From assembly GCA_963788185.1 (NCBI GenBank), contig CAWBGE010000013.1, forward strand, positions 1 through 64,000: DNA of 64,000 nucleotides, read 5' to 3'. The position numbers and the translations under genes were made by a program. The notes beneath the pieces are model-generated. The model saw nothing but the letters and a program-made list of their open reading frames with translations, did no database searches and had not been told where the DNA came from. The stretch is from CAIWHR01 sp963788185 (lineage in GTDB: Bacteria > Pseudomonadota > Gammaproteobacteria > Burkholderiales > Casimicrobiaceae). This document shows positions 1 to 9,140 of the stretch, piece after piece. Every line of letters begins with the position of its first letter. The first letter of the stretch is position 1.

Positions 1-130
1 GCCTGAAGCAGGCATTGGGCAGGACGTGGCAGCGGCGGCCGGATCTGTTGCAGGGACGGGCGCTATGAAGGAAGAACAGGCGTTGCTCGCCGAGTACCAG
101 CGGGAAGCGCAGGCAGCACAGCAGCAGTAG
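1..130 (+). CDS. trmD: tRNA (guanine-N1)-methyltransferase, 3' end, frame-broken
   Basis: This is the C-terminal tail of TrmD, which methylates G37 of tRNAs with SAM. Frame 3 from base 3 reads LKQALGRTWQRRPDLLQ, matching the RRPDLL region near the TrmD C-terminus, then hits TGA at 66-68. Frame 2 continues as KEEQALLAEYQREAQ to TAG at 128-130, which is the usual acidic end of the protein. One missing base near 63-67 would join the two. The next gene is rplS, as in the rpsP-rimM-trmD-rplS operon, which supports the call. The 5' part lies outside the window. Confidence 0.75.
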   Translation, partial: PEAGIGQDVAAAAGSVAGTGAMKEEQALLAEYQREAQAAQQQ

Positions 131-266
131 AAATGGCCAGTTCGTAGCATTCGTCGCATGCATACCGCGCCGGAGTCTTTCCGGCGCCGGTGAACAAACA
201 CATGCGTCGGGGGCGCCCTGCGCTGCATGCAAGGCCAACGGCCATTGGACTATCGGAGAAGCAACC

Positions 267-646
267 ATGGATCTCATCGCAATTCTCGAGCAGGAAGAAA
301 TCGTCCGTCTGGGCAAGGTCATTCCCGAATTCGCGCCCGGGGATACGGTGATCGTCAATGTCAACGTGGTCGAAGGCGAGCGCAAGCGCGTGCAGGCGTA
401 CGAAGGCGTGGTCATCGCCAAGCGCAACCGCGGCCTCAACTCGTCGTTCATCGTGCGCAAGATCTCCAGCGGCGAGGGTGTCGAGCGGACCTTCCAGACC
501 TACTCGCCGCTGATAGCGAGCATCGAGGTCAAGCGCCGGGGCGACGTGCGGCGCGCGAAGCTCTATTACCTGCGCGACCGTTCGGGCAAGTCGGCCCGGA
601 TTCGCGAAAAACTCTCCGCGTCCGCCGCGAAAAGAAGGGCGAATAG
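267..646 (+). CDS. rplS: 50S ribosomal protein L19 (frame break near C-terminus)
   Basis: L19 is a large-subunit protein at the 30S-50S interface. The sequence shows the family core: IPEFAPGDTV, VQAYEGVVIAKRNRGLNSSF, SSGEGVERTFQ and KLYYLRDRSGKSARI. The start ATG at 267 follows a GGAGAAGC ribosome site. After REKL (base 614) the same frame would run on to 794 and give 175 residues, too long for L19. Dropping two bases (615-616), or adding one, gives REKLRVRREKKGE and a stop at 644-646, about 125 residues, the normal size. I therefore end the gene at 646. It follows trmD by 136 bp and is closed by a terminator at 682-712. Confidence 0.93.
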
Positions 647-681
647 CCGGCACTCCCGCGGTTCAGCAGAGAAGTCGGCCC

Positions 682-712
682 AAGGGCAGCGAGGGTGCTG
701 CCCTTGTCTTTT
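682..712 (+). terminator. Rho-independent terminator after rplS
   Basis: A perfect 9-bp stem, AAGGGCAGC (682-690) with GCTGCCCTT (697-705), encloses a 6-base loop and is followed by GTCTTTT. It lies 36 bases after the rplS stop and ends the trmD-rplS unit. Confidence 0.85.
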
Positions 713-883
713 GCTGGCCGTGCCGGCTTCGCGTGCGATAACGGCTCGCGCGGCGTGGTTCTTGCTTCGTGCTGTACCTGATAACCGGCATTGAGGGTGC
801 CGGCGTTACACTAGCCATTTTGTACAAGCCCCCGAAACGGCGCCGCTGCGAGCATCGGTAGCCGGCCTTTGCGTGCCCCGCCG

Positions 884-2705
884 ATGAAAGCATCGCTGTA
901 CGAAGCGCTAGGCATTTCCCAGACCGCGTCGGACGAGGAGGTCCGCGGCGCCTTGCGTCGCGTCATCCGCAAGTATTACGCCAAGACGCGCGACGGGCAG
1001 GGCAACGTCGAGGAAGCGCTGCGATTCATCAATCACGCCAGCCGCATCCTCTCCGATGTGGAACGACGGCAGCGCTACAACCAGGAACTGGCCCGCGCTC
1101 CCGGCAGCACCGAGCAGCACATCGCCAATGTCGTCGTCGCCGCGCTGGCCGATGAACCCGAGGGTACCGACGCCCACGAGCCGCTTTCGGATCCCTCTCC
1201 GGAGGAACTGTTCGAAGAGCGGTTCGGCGAGCCCAAGCCCAGAGCCCGAGCGGGTGTTTCATCACCCCGGATTGACCGAGCGGGTCGCCTCGTTCGGTCG
1301 CTCGACGCTGCTCACCATCGGGCTGTGCGTGATGTTCGGGGCCTTCATTGTGGCTGCGATCGTGTTTGTCACGCCGCAGGACGCCGTGCTGCTGGCGAAG
1401 CGGGTGCTGGTCTGGCTGACGATCACCCTGCTGGGCCTGGCGTTGGTCTACGGCATCGTGCATGGCGTGGCCTGGTCGCGTCGGAGGCGCGTGCTGCCGC
1501 CATTGGTACAGCCGCCGCAGACCGACCTCGCCATTCTCAACTGGCGGCGGGAAAAGAGCGTGTTCCTGGGCGCCGAACAGCCACAGGAGGACGCCAGCTC
1601 GATCTTTCAGCTCAGGATGGCCGAGCTGGAGCGCGCGAAGTCCGGGCGCTCCAGCGAGCCACGCCCGTGGGCTCGCCTGGGCGCGCGATTGTTCGACTAC
1701 GCGATCTGGGGGCTCGTACTGGCGCTGCTGGTGTCGGAGCTGCGCGGTGCCGGGCTGCTGTCGGAGGTCCTCGCCCGGTGGCTCGGCCATCCGCTGCTGG
1801 CCCCGGTGCTGATCACCGGCTCCTGGATTCCCATCGAGGCGCTGTTGATTGCGTCACTGCAGACGACGCCGGGCAAATGGCTGTTTGGCTGCTACATCCA
1901 GTTCTCGATCTCGAATGCCTACGCGTCGCGGGAGATGCGGGCCCAACTCGATCGCGCGCTGCGCCGTGCGTTCCGGCTGTGGTGGGAAGGCGTCGGCTGC
2001 GGGTTTTCGCTGCTCGCTCCGATAATGATCGCGGTGGCCTACGAACGGATAGCGCAGAACCAGGAGACCGATTGGGATTCCGCCGAGGACTGCCTCGTCA
2101 CCCACGGGCCTTCGGGTGTGCTCAAGACGGTGACGGGTGTTTGCGGGCTGGCGGCGATGCTCTGGCTGTACGCCGTTGCCTGGCACCAGCCGATGGCGGA
2201 GACCGTCGCCTGGGCGCAGGCAAAGGTCATCGAATCGTTGCCGTCCGTGGCATCGATGATGCCTGGCGACCTCGATGGTGTCGGCGGAGTGTTCAAGGGG
2301 GTCGCCCGTCCTGCAGCCGTGGCGATCGGGGGCGCCATTTCGAGTGGCGCCCGACCCGGCGCGGGATCCGCTTCGGAGCCCGTCGATCCGGCGCTCGCCG
2401 CGGAATTTTCCGCGCGGCGCTCGCGGATTGTGGCGCTGTCGACCGAAGGGCCGCGGATGTTGCGCTCCGCCAATTATCGGCGGGCGATGGATCTGTGCCG
2501 GGCGTGGGCCGATCTCGAACTCGCCAATGCCGACGCCTGGCGCTGTCTCGGTCGTGCAGCGCAGGCGCTGGGTCATCATCAGGAAGCAATCAACGCGTTC
2601 CGCAAGGCGAAGCAATTCGATCCGTCGGACCGGTCGCTGGACGCCGCAATCGATCGCAGCCAGCAGGGCATCGTTGCCGATTTCCTCGATCGCAATCGCC
2701 AGTGA
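884..2705 (+). CDS. J-domain-like / RDD membrane / TPR protein (frameshifted)
   Basis: The N-terminal 70 residues (MKASLYEALGISQTASDEEV) are a DnaJ-like fold, but the HPD motif that stimulates DnaK is absent: the loop reads RKYYAKTRDGQ. After residue about 120 the frame changes; removing the A at 1241 joins GEPKP to EPERVFHHPGL. The second part has two membrane segments, then an RDD domain (RLGARLFDYAIWG, TTPGKWLFG) with more membrane segments, and ends in TPR-like helices (DAWRCLGRAAQALGHHQEA). It is probably an inner-membrane protein; its role is unknown. ATG 884 is chosen because the J-like domain begins directly there. Confidence 0.7.
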
Positions 2706-2717
2706 GCGGCAGACCCT

Positions 2718-3611
2718 TCAGGTAACCAGAGCAAGCCACAGCGGCAACGTGATTGCCGCGAGCAGGGTGCCGGTCGAGATCAGGAGTGCGACCGGCGCGC
2801 CGCGGCCATTCATCTGGTTCGCGAGGATGTACGCCGACGTCGCGGTGGGAACCGCCGCCATCATCACCGCCATCTGGCGCTCGAGCAGCGGGAGATCGAG
2901 GGCGAGCGAAAGCAACAGCGCGAGCGCCGGCATTGCGACGAGCTTGACGCCGTTCCACCACAGCACGGCCTTGAGCGGAAGCGCATCGCCGGCGAAGCGC
3001 AGGCCGGCGCCCACTGCCAGCAGCCCCAGCGGCAGGGCAGCGCTCGCGAGATGCTGCAGCAGGCGACCGGCGAACGATGGCAACGGCCAGCCGGTGACGC
3101 GCCAGCAAACGCCCGCGGCGCAGGCGAGGATCAGGGGGTTGCGGGCCAGTTCGGCGAGGATGCGCGTCCCGCGACCGTGTGCCAGCACGCTGACTGCGGC
3201 GACGTTGACGATGGGCACCAGCACGCCGACCATGAGGCTCAGCATCGCCACCCCGGCGTCGCCTCCGAGGCGAGTGGCCACCGCCAGCGCCACATACGTG
3301 TTGAAGCGGAAACCGCACTGGAAACACGCAGCGAAGGTTGGCGGATCGAGGCGCAGGACGGGCCGCGCCAACGCGGAGAGCAGCATGCCACCGGTCGTGA
3401 AGGTGACGACCGCCGCGAGCAGCTTGCCGGCCTCGCCCGGCGTCAGGGGCGAAGTCGCAAGGGACCGGAACAGCAGCGCCGGAAACAGCACGAAATACAC
3501 GAGGCGCTCGACACCGGCCCAGAATTCGGCGGGAAATGAAGGCAGCCGGCGCAGCCACGCGCCGCCGCCGATCAGCAGGAAATCGGGGATGAGAAGCAGT
3601 GCGATGCTCAT
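2718..3611 (-). CDS. AEC-family transporter (auxin efflux carrier type)
   Basis: A 297-residue hydrophobic protein with about eight to ten membrane segments in the two five-helix halves typical of AEC permeases. Recognisable parts are the N-terminal LLIPDFLLIGGGAWLRR, the middle CGFRFNTYVALA, and the C-terminal MMAAVPTATSAYILANQMNG, where the conserved half-helix break lies. Such carriers export or import organic anions in the inner membrane; the substrate cannot be told from sequence. It is convergent with the J-domain gene (12 bp apart) and lies 63 bp after the rfaE2 gene on the same strand, so it may be the last gene of that unit. Confidence 0.85.
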   Translation of the reverse strand: MSIALLLIPDFLLIGGGAWLRRLPSFPAEFWAGVERLVYFVLFPALLFRSLATSPLTPGEAGKLLAAVVTFTTGGMLLSALARPVLRLDPPTFAACFQCGFRFNTYVALAVATRLGGDAGVAMLSLMVGVLVPIVNVAAVSVLAHGRGTRILAELARNPLILACAAGVCWRVTGWPLPSFAGRLLQHLASAALPLGLLAVGAGLRFAGDALPLKAVLWWNGVKLVAMPALALLLSLALDLPLLERQMAVMMAAVPTATSAYILANQMNGRGAPVALLISTGTLLAAITLPLWLALVT

Positions 3612-3674
3612 CGGGGAGCGTCGTGCGGTGTGGCCAGCGGGAGGGGCCGCGCGGATGGCCGGTCGCGGGAGCGG

Positions 3675-4190
3675 TTACGCGCCCCCGTCGGGGCGGCTTC
3701 GAATGCGCTGCACCAGCGCCGTGGTCGACCGCTCGAAGGCGAACGGGATTGCCACGAACCGGCCGCCGGCGGCGATCGTTTCGGCGGCGCCGGCCGTCGT
3801 CTGCGCGCTGTAGTCGCCCCCCTTGACGAGGATGTCGGGCAGCGCGGCCGCGATGAGATCGCGTGGCGTATCGCCGTCGAAGGGGACGACGAGGTCCACC
3901 GCCGCGAGGGCGGCGAGCACGGCCATGCGATCGGCGAGCGGATTCAGCGGCCGATCGTCACCCTTGCCGAGGCGGCGAACGGAGGCATCGGAGTTCACCG
4001 CCACCACCAGCGCAGCGCCGAGTCCGCGCGCCTGCTCGAGGTAGGTCACGTGGCCGCGGTGCAGCACATCGAACACGCCGTTGGTGAACACCAGCGGACG
4101 CGGAAGCGCGGCAATGCGCGCCAGCGCCGTTGCCGCGGTCGCGATCTTCGCCGGATAGCGCGGCGGGGGCGGCGCGTCGGCGCCGGTCAT
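3675..4190 (-). CDS. rfaE2: D-glycero-beta-D-manno-heptose 1-phosphate adenylyltransferase
   Basis: This cytidylyltransferase-fold enzyme makes ADP-heptose for the LPS inner core. The nucleotide-binding motif TNGVFDVLHRGH (HxGH) is near residue 35, and the second signature ERSTTALVQRIR is near the C-terminus. At 171 residues it equals the C-terminal half of E. coli HldE, so the kinase half must be a separate protein elsewhere. It lies 13 bp downstream of the BON lipoprotein gene and close to the phosphoheptose isomerase, so two ADP-heptose steps may share one transcript. Confidence 0.9.
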   Translation of the reverse strand: MTGADAPPPPRYPAKIATAATALARIAALPRPLVFTNGVFDVLHRGHVTYLEQARGLGAALVVAVNSDASVRRLGKGDDRPLNPLADRMAVLAALAAVDLVVPFDGDTPRDLIAAALPDILVKGGDYSAQTTAGAAETIAAGGRFVAIPFAFERSTTALVQRIRSRPDGGA

Positions 4191-4203
4191 CGCCTGCCGG
4201 CCG

Positions 4204-4807
4204 TCACGGCGTGTACTCGAACACCTTGACCACGCGCACGACGCCGGTCGTCGATGCGGCGAGCTGTCCCGCGGCGCTGCCTTCCTCCCGCGATACGATC
4301 CCCATCAGGTAGACGACGCCACGCTCGGTCACGACCTTGACGTGCGTCGCCGAAAACTTGTTGGCCTCGACGAATCCGGACTTCACCTTGGACGTGATGT
4401 AGCTGTCGTTGGTGCGCGCACCGAGTTCGGTGGGCGCGCCGACGACCATCTCGTTCACGACGGATCGCACCCGCTCGACGGCCTTGACGCTCCCGGCAAT
4501 TTCGTCGTTGAGCGCGGCGGTGGGCACCTCGCCGGTCAGCAGCACGATGCCGTTGAAGCTCGTGGCGTTGACGTGGACGTTGTCGGGCCAGCGGGTCTTG
4601 ATGGTGTCGACGACCTTGAGCTCGATCGTCTCGTCATCCACCTGCGCGCCGGCGGAGCCGGCGGTCCGTCGCCACCAACATACCGGCGCCGACGCCGACC
4701 GCGACAACGGCCGGCACGCAGGCGGAGAGGGCGAGCGCTGCCGCGAGTGCGCCTGCAATCAGCGCAGCGGCGAGCACGCGCGACGTGCGACGAAAACCGG
4801 CATTCAC
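4204..4807 (-). CDS. dolP: BON-domain lipoprotein, DolP/YraP-like (frameshifted)
   Basis: The protein starts at GTG 4807 with MNAGFRRTSRV, a hydrophobic stretch and a lipobox ending LSAC, as expected of an outer-membrane lipoprotein. Frame one ends ATDRRLRRR. Frame two carries QVDDETIELKVVD and two BON domains (VHVNATSFNGIVLLTGEV, THVKVVTERGVVYLMG). One base too many near 4655-4665 would explain the break and give DRRSAGAQVDD. The GTG overlaps the stop of the upstream SIS gene as GTGA, so translation is probably coupled. DolP helps keep the outer membrane intact in E. coli; the gene order here matches diaA-dolP. Confidence 0.8.
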
Positions 4808-5397
4808 GCGTCCTCTCCCAGAAGCGTGGCGTCGATGGCATCGCAGAGGCAGTGAATGATCAGCAGATGCACTTCCTGAATGCGCGCCGTGCGATCGTGC
4901 GGGACGCACAGGTGCACGTCCGTATCGCGTAGTTGCTCCCCGATCCGGCCTCCACCCTTGCCGGTCAGCGCAACGACGGCGAGATCCCGCTCCCGGGCAG
5001 CGTCGATCGCGGCGATGATGTTGCCCGAATTGCCGGAAGTCGAGATTGCCAGCAGCACATCGCCCTTGGCGCCGAGCGCGCGCACCTGGCGCGCGAACAC
5101 CTGGTCGAACGAGTAGTCGTTGGCAACCGCGGTCAGGATCGACGTATCCGTGGCCAGCGAAAGCGCCGGAAGTTCCGGCCGCTCGCGCTCGAAGCGCCCG
5201 ACCATCTCGGCCGCGAAATGCTGCGCGTCGGCGGCGGACCCGCCGTTGCCGCACGCGAGTATCTTGCCGTCCGCAAGCAGGCTGGAGGACATGAGATCCG
5301 CGGCACGGGCAATGTCGGGAGCCAGCAGCGCTGCAGCATCGAGCTTCAACTGCGCGCTGTCGGCGAAGTGTTGACGGATGCGTTGGAGGTGGTTCAT
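4804..5397 (-). CDS. gmhA: SIS-domain phosphoheptose isomerase (GmhA/DiaA family)
   Basis: A 197-residue single SIS-domain protein. The sugar-phosphate loop is seen as GNGGSAADAQHFAAE and STSGNSGN. Both residues used in GmhA catalysis seem present: Glu in AAEMVGRF and His in EVHLLIIHCLCD. It would turn sedoheptulose 7-phosphate into heptose 7-phosphate, the first ADP-heptose step. The close relative DiaA, a DnaA-binding protein, occupies the same place in E. coli (yraN-diaA-dolP), so the role is not certain. The nearby rfaE2 favours the heptose role. I start at the ATG of MNHLQRIRQHF; an in-frame upstream ATG would add 18 unlikely residues. Confidence 0.75.
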   Translation of the reverse strand: MNHLQRIRQHFADSAQLKLDAAALLAPDIARAADLMSSSLLADGKILACGNGGSAADAQHFAAEMVGRFERERPELPALSLATDTSILTAVANDYSFDQVFARQVRALGAKGDVLLAISTSGNSGNIIAAIDAARERDLAVVALTGKGGGRIGEQLRDTDVHLCVPHDRTARIQEVHLLIIHCLCDAIDATLLGEDA

Positions 5398-5461
5398 CGC
5401 AGGAGGAGGGGGGCGGAGCGGCAGATTGTAGCAATAACGCGCGGCGGCCATGGCGCCGGGA

Positions 5462-5818
5462 CTACGTCGAGATGATGTCGCGCAGCCACTCGATGCGGTC
5501 GTTGTCCAGCGCGTCGAGCAGCAACGCGTCGAAACGGCAGCTGGGCGTGCCTCCGACGCTTGCGAGGTAGAGGCCGGCGGCGGCGATCAGGCGCGAGCGC
5601 TTGGCGGCGGTGATGCTGGCCGCGGCCCCGCCGAAACCGCGGCCGCGACGAAGGCGCACTTCGACGAACACCAGCGCGGCGCCATCGCGGGCGATGAGGT
5701 CGATCTCTCCGCAGCGGCGGCGCCAGTTGCGCTCGACGATCGCGAGGCCGCGTGCTTCGAGGAAGGCGGCGCCGATCGCCTCGGCGCGCGCGCCGCTGAC
5801 GCTGCGAGCGGAAGTCAC
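5462..5818 (-). CDS. yraN: UPF0102 family protein YraN (nuclease-like fold)
   Basis: This 118-residue protein shows the UPF0102 signature: GARAEAIGAAFLEARGL, then CGEIDLIARDGAALVFVEVR. The spaced acidic residues and the final Lys-containing AAKRSRL helix resemble an endonuclease-fold (Holliday-junction-resolvase-like) active site. The cellular role is not established. It lies 4 bp downstream of the lpoA-like gene and upstream of the SIS gene, the same order as in E. coli. Confidence 0.88.
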   Translation of the reverse strand: MTSARSVSGARAEAIGAAFLEARGLAIVERNWRRRCGEIDLIARDGAALVFVEVRLRRGRGFGGAAASITAAKRSRLIAAAGLYLASVGGTPSCRFDALLLDALDNDRIEWLRDIIST

Positions 5819-5822
5819 CTCT

Positions 5823-6941
5823 TCATGGGTTGCCGGATGCGCTCGATTCCACGGCCTCGGCCCGACCGCCGCGGAATTGCATCAGCTGACCCTCGCGCGC
5901 GAACTGACGCGACTTGTCCAGCGTCACGTGTCCGGTGGCGCCGTCGAACTCCAGCGTTTTCGGGGCGCCGTCGGCAAACGCCTGGGCGACACGAAAGGCA
6001 TCGATGCCGAGCGCGTAGAGCCGTTCCAGCGCCGCGTTCGGGTAATTGGCCCGCGCCAGCGCGCCGAGGTCGGACTTGTCGGGGTTCGCCAGCCATGGCA
6101 TTTCGATGAACTGCACATCGTCGAGGTCGTGCTGCGACAGCAGCGCGGGCCGATCGTTGACCTGGCTGCTCGTATAGCTGCGGGTCGCGCCGACGTACGG
6201 CTTCAGCCGCGACGCATCGGCGCCGTCGACGGCCAGCAGCAGCGCGTCCACAGGCGAGCGGAGAAGCTCCCGCCGCAATGCCACCAGGTCTCGCCCGCGC
6301 TCGTAGCGGTAGATTTCCGGCGGCCCGCCACCCAACAGTATCCACTCGCCGACGAAGGCGCTGGCGAAGCGTCGCTGCAGCGGCGTGTCGGCGCCGATGA
6401 CGCCGATGGTCCGCACGCCCTGCAGTCGCGCGAGACGGGCGAGTTGCTGGCCTTCGCTTTCGATGGCCAGAGTCAACGCGTAGACGTGGTCGGGCAACGC
6501 CGCGCCGTCGTCGAGCTGGTTGAGCGCAATCGTCAGCGGCAGCTCGGCCTCTCCCGCGACCAGCGTGCGCAGGTCGTCACGGACGAGCGGTCCGACCACG
6601 ACCTTGGCGCCCAGTGCCCGCGCCTGCGCGAAACCGGAGATCGGGTCGCCGTCCGCGTGCCCGATGACCCGGGTATTTTGCCTGGCCGACTCTGCAGCAG
6701 CGAGGAATCCGGCCCTCACGGCCTCGGCGGCACGCCCGTAGGCCGCGGACTCCAGCGGCAGAACGAGCACGATGGGTATCGGTGCGGGCGGCCCGGTCTC
6801 GACCGCAACGTCGTTGCTTGCCGCTGCCGTTTGCGCAGCGGACAATGCCGGCAGCGCGAGCAGCATCGTTGCCGCGGCCAGGGTCCGGGCAACGCGTGCG
6901 GAGTTTCGAAACGGCAGCGGGCGAAACAGCCGGGCGAGCAT
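5823..6941 (-). CDS. lpoA: LpoA-like penicillin-binding protein activator (periplasmic-binding fold)
   Basis: The protein has an N-terminal signal-like segment (TLAAATMLLALPALSAAQ) followed by a type I periplasmic-binding fold (PIPIVLVLPLESAAYGRAAEAV, VVGPLVRDDL, GVIGADTPLQRRFASAF), as in the C-terminal domain of LpoA, which activates PBP1A in E. coli. At 372 residues it lacks the N-terminal TPR domain of the 678-residue E. coli LpoA. No lipobox cysteine is seen, so it may be soluble in the periplasm. I take ATG 6941; a start at 7007 would overlap rsmI. Position next to yraN and opposite rsmI supports the call. Confidence 0.75.
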   Translation of the reverse strand: MLARLFRPLPFRNSARVARTLAAATMLLALPALSAAQTAAASNDVAVETGPPAPIPIVLVLPLESAAYGRAAEAVRAGFLAAAESARQNTRVIGHADGDPISGFAQARALGAKVVVGPLVRDDLRTLVAGEAELPLTIALNQLDDGAALPDHVYALTLAIESEGQQLARLARLQGVRTIGVIGADTPLQRRFASAFVGEWILLGGGPPEIYRYERGRDLVALRRELLRSPVDALLLAVDGADASRLKPYVGATRSYTSSQVNDRPALLSQHDLDDVQFIEMPWLANPDKSDLGALARANYPNAALERLYALGIDAFRVAQAFADGAPKTLEFDGATGHVTLDKSRQFAREGQLMQFRGGRAEAVESSASGNP

Positions 6942-6956
6942 CTGACGGAGCAGGAG

Positions 6957-7883
6957 ATGGCGGAAGTGGAGGTCGAGGTCGAGAGCGGCGAATTGCGAGC
7001 ACCCCATCCCGGCCTCGCCGGAAAGGCGCTTGCAGGCTCATTATATGTGGTCGCAACTCCCATCGGAAATTTGCGCGACCTGTCGTTTCGGGCACTGGAT
7101 ATCCTCGGCTCGGCGGATGTCATCGGGGCCGAGGACACGCGCGTCACCAGCGTGCTGCTGCGGCATTTCGGCATCCAGACAAGACCGATCTCGATTCGCG
7201 AGCACAACGAGGCCAGGAGAACCGACGATGTCGTGAGCTGGCTGCAGGCCGGCAAGAGCGTCGCCCTGGTCAGCGACGCGGGCACGCCGGCCATCAGCGA
7301 TCCGGGTGCGCGCCTGGTGGCTGCCGTCCGCCGCGCGGGACTGCCGGTCATCCCGATCCCTGGTGCCAATGCGGCGGTGACCGCTGTGTCGGCGGCCGGG
7401 TTGCTCGCCGAGCACTTCCTGTTTCTCGGTTTCCTGCCGGTAGCGAACAAGGCGCGGCGGGAGCTGCTCGAGTCCGTCGCCGCGCTCGGCTGTGCGCTGG
7501 TGTGCTACGAGGCGCCGCATCGCGTGCGCGCGACGGTCGCCGATCTCGCACTCGCCTGCGGCGCCGGGCGCGAGATCGTCATTGCGCGTGAAATCACCAA
7601 GCGATTCGAGACGATTGCGCGACTTCCGCTCGCGGACGCGGCGCGCTGGTTCGACGACGATCCGAATCGCGAGCGGGGCGAGTTCGTGCTGCTCGTCGAC
7701 GTGGCCGGCGAAGCGGACACGCCGCAGCGATCGGCGTCGGCCGAAACGACGAAGCTCCTGCGGGCGCTGCTCGAGGAGTTGCCCCCGGCGCGGGCAGCGC
7801 GGGTCGCAGCCAAGGCGACAGGCTTGTCGCGCGATGCGCTGTACGCCCAGGCGCTTGCGCTGAAGGGCGTCGCCGACGCCTGA
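6957..7883 (+). CDS. rsmI: 16S rRNA (cytidine-1402-2'-O)-methyltransferase
   Basis: RsmI methylates the ribose of C1402 in the ribosomal P site. Diagnostic parts are LYVVATPIGNLRD, GAEDTRVTSVLLRHF, SDAGTPAISDPGARLV, PIPGANAAVTAVSAAGL and LVCYEAPHRV. The protein is 308 residues if it starts at ATG 6957, preceded by GGAGCAGGAG. This gives about 30 residues before the conserved core, slightly long, but no later ATG fits. The start lies only 15 bp from the lpoA start on the other strand, so promoter elements must lie inside coding sequence. Confidence 0.93.
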   Translation: MAEVEVEVESGELRAPHPGLAGKALAGSLYVVATPIGNLRDLSFRALDILGSADVIGAEDTRVTSVLLRHFGIQTRPISIREHNEARRTDDVVSWLQAGKSVALVSDAGTPAISDPGARLVAAVRRAGLPVIPIPGANAAVTAVSAAGLLAEHFLFLGFLPVANKARRELLESVAALGCALVCYEAPHRVRATVADLALACGAGREIVIAREITKRFETIARLPLADAARWFDDDPNRERGEFVLLVDVAGEADTPQRSASAETTKLLRALLEELPPARAARVAAKATGLSRDALYAQALALKGVADA

Positions 7884-7956
7884 CGGTGCCTGACCCCGCC
7901 GGTCGACGCGATTGCGCGTGCAGGGAGTCCGCGGGCGTTGCGCTACACTCGCGGTC

Positions 7957-8820
7957 ATGCTCGCCGCTGCACCTGTCATGGTTGCCACATCCCCGCAAAC
8001 GTGCGCCGGATGGGAAGCGCAGCTCACGTTGCGCTATGCGCGCCGCGAGCACCGCACCGTGCTCGTCGAGCGTCGTCACCGAGGTCCCCTGCGGGTGCAA
8101 AAGGCGCTCTACCCGGAGGGAGAAGCGGTCTGCCAGACGCTGATCGTGCATCCGCCGGGCGGCATTGTCGGCGGCGACGCGCTGGCGATCGACCTTCATG
8201 GCGGCGCATCCACTCACATCCAGCTCACCACGCCCGGCGCAGCGAAGTGGTACCGCACGACGGGTGCAACAGCCCGCGCGACGACGGCGATCAACGCTGC
8301 GGAGGACTGCATCGTCGAGTGGCTGCCACAGGAATCCATCCTGTTCGATGGAGCGCGGGCGTCGATGACCACCCGCGTAGCGCTGGCACGCGGAGCCGTC
8401 TTCGCGGGCTGGGATGTCGTGAGCCTCGGCCGAACCGCGGCCGGGGAACGCTTCACGTCGGGGCGGCTGCATCAAACCTGGGAACTGACCCGCGAGGATC
8501 GACTGGTGTGGTGTGAGCGCGCCGTGTTCGATGGCGGTTCGCGTGCGCTCCGTTCCGGTGCGATCTTGGGCGCTTCACCGGTGTTTGGCACCATGATCGT
8601 CACCGGTCACGCGATGTCCGATGACCTGCGTGCCGCGTGCCGCGAAGTCGTTGCGACCGAGGGGCAAGGCGCGGTGACGCGCATGCCGGAAGTGTGCGTT
8701 GCGCGCTACTGCGGCGCATCGCCGATGGCGGCGCGCACGTATTTTGCTACGTTGTGGCGGATGCTGCGTCCGGCGGTGATCGGGCGCGAATTCATTCCCC
8801 CCCGTATCTGGGCGACCTGA
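7957..8820 (+). CDS. ureD: Urease accessory protein UreD
   Basis: UreD acts with UreF and UreG in the GTP-dependent loading of nickel into the urease active site. Family features are GPLRVQKALYPEG, HPPGGIVGGDAL, TTPGAAKWYRT, EWLPQESILFDGA and GRTAAGERF. The ATG at 7957 gives 287 residues; ATG 7978 (MVATSPQ) is also possible and would fit the family start better. It opens the ureDABCEFG run and lies 73 bp after rsmI on the same strand. ureA begins 17 bp after its stop. Confidence 0.93.
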   Translation: MLAAAPVMVATSPQTCAGWEAQLTLRYARREHRTVLVERRHRGPLRVQKALYPEGEAVCQTLIVHPPGGIVGGDALAIDLHGGASTHIQLTTPGAAKWYRTTGATARATTAINAAEDCIVEWLPQESILFDGARASMTTRVALARGAVFAGWDVVSLGRTAAGERFTSGRLHQTWELTREDRLVWCERAVFDGGSRALRSGAILGASPVFGTMIVTGHAMSDDLRAACREVVATEGQGAVTRMPEVCVARYCGASPMAARTYFATLWRMLRPAVIGREFIPPRIWAT

Positions 8821-8837
8821 CTGGGAGAAAACGCACT

Positions 8838-9140
8838 GTGGAATTGACGCCGAGAGAAAAGGACAAGCTGCTGATCTTCACGGCGGCGTTGCTGGCCGAG
8901 CGCCGGATGGCGCGCGGCCTCAAGCTCAACTACCCGGAGGCGGTCGCGTTTCTCTCGGCTGCGATCATGGAAGGCGCCCGCGACGGGCGCAGCGTCGCCG
9001 ATCTCATGGGCCACGGCGCGACGCTGCTCGCGCGCGAACAGGTGATGGACGGCGTGCCCGAGATGATTCCCGAGATCCAGGTCGAGGCGACGTTTCCCGA
9101 CGGCACCAAACTCGTCACGGTCCACCATCCCATACCATGA
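8838..9140 (+). CDS. ureA: Urease gamma subunit
   Basis: The 100-residue structural subunit UreA is clear from ELTPREKDKLLIFTAALLAE, LNYPEAVAFLSAAIMEGARD, and VPEMIPEIQVEATFPDGTKLVTVH. The only suitable start is GTG at 8838, with GGGAG about ten bases upstream. Its stop overlaps the ureB start (ATGA at 9137), so the two are probably translationally coupled. Gamma, beta and alpha are separate genes here, the usual bacterial three-subunit urease. Confidence 0.97.
   Translation: MELTPREKDKLLIFTAALLAERRMARGLKLNYPEAVAFLSAAIMEGARDGRSVADLMGHGATLLAREQVMDGVPEMIPEIQVEATFPDGTKLVTVHHPIP

Noticed and set aside
7944..7949. TACACT as a -10 for ureD
   Set aside because: It lies too close to the ATG (7957) and no -35 is found at normal spacing.
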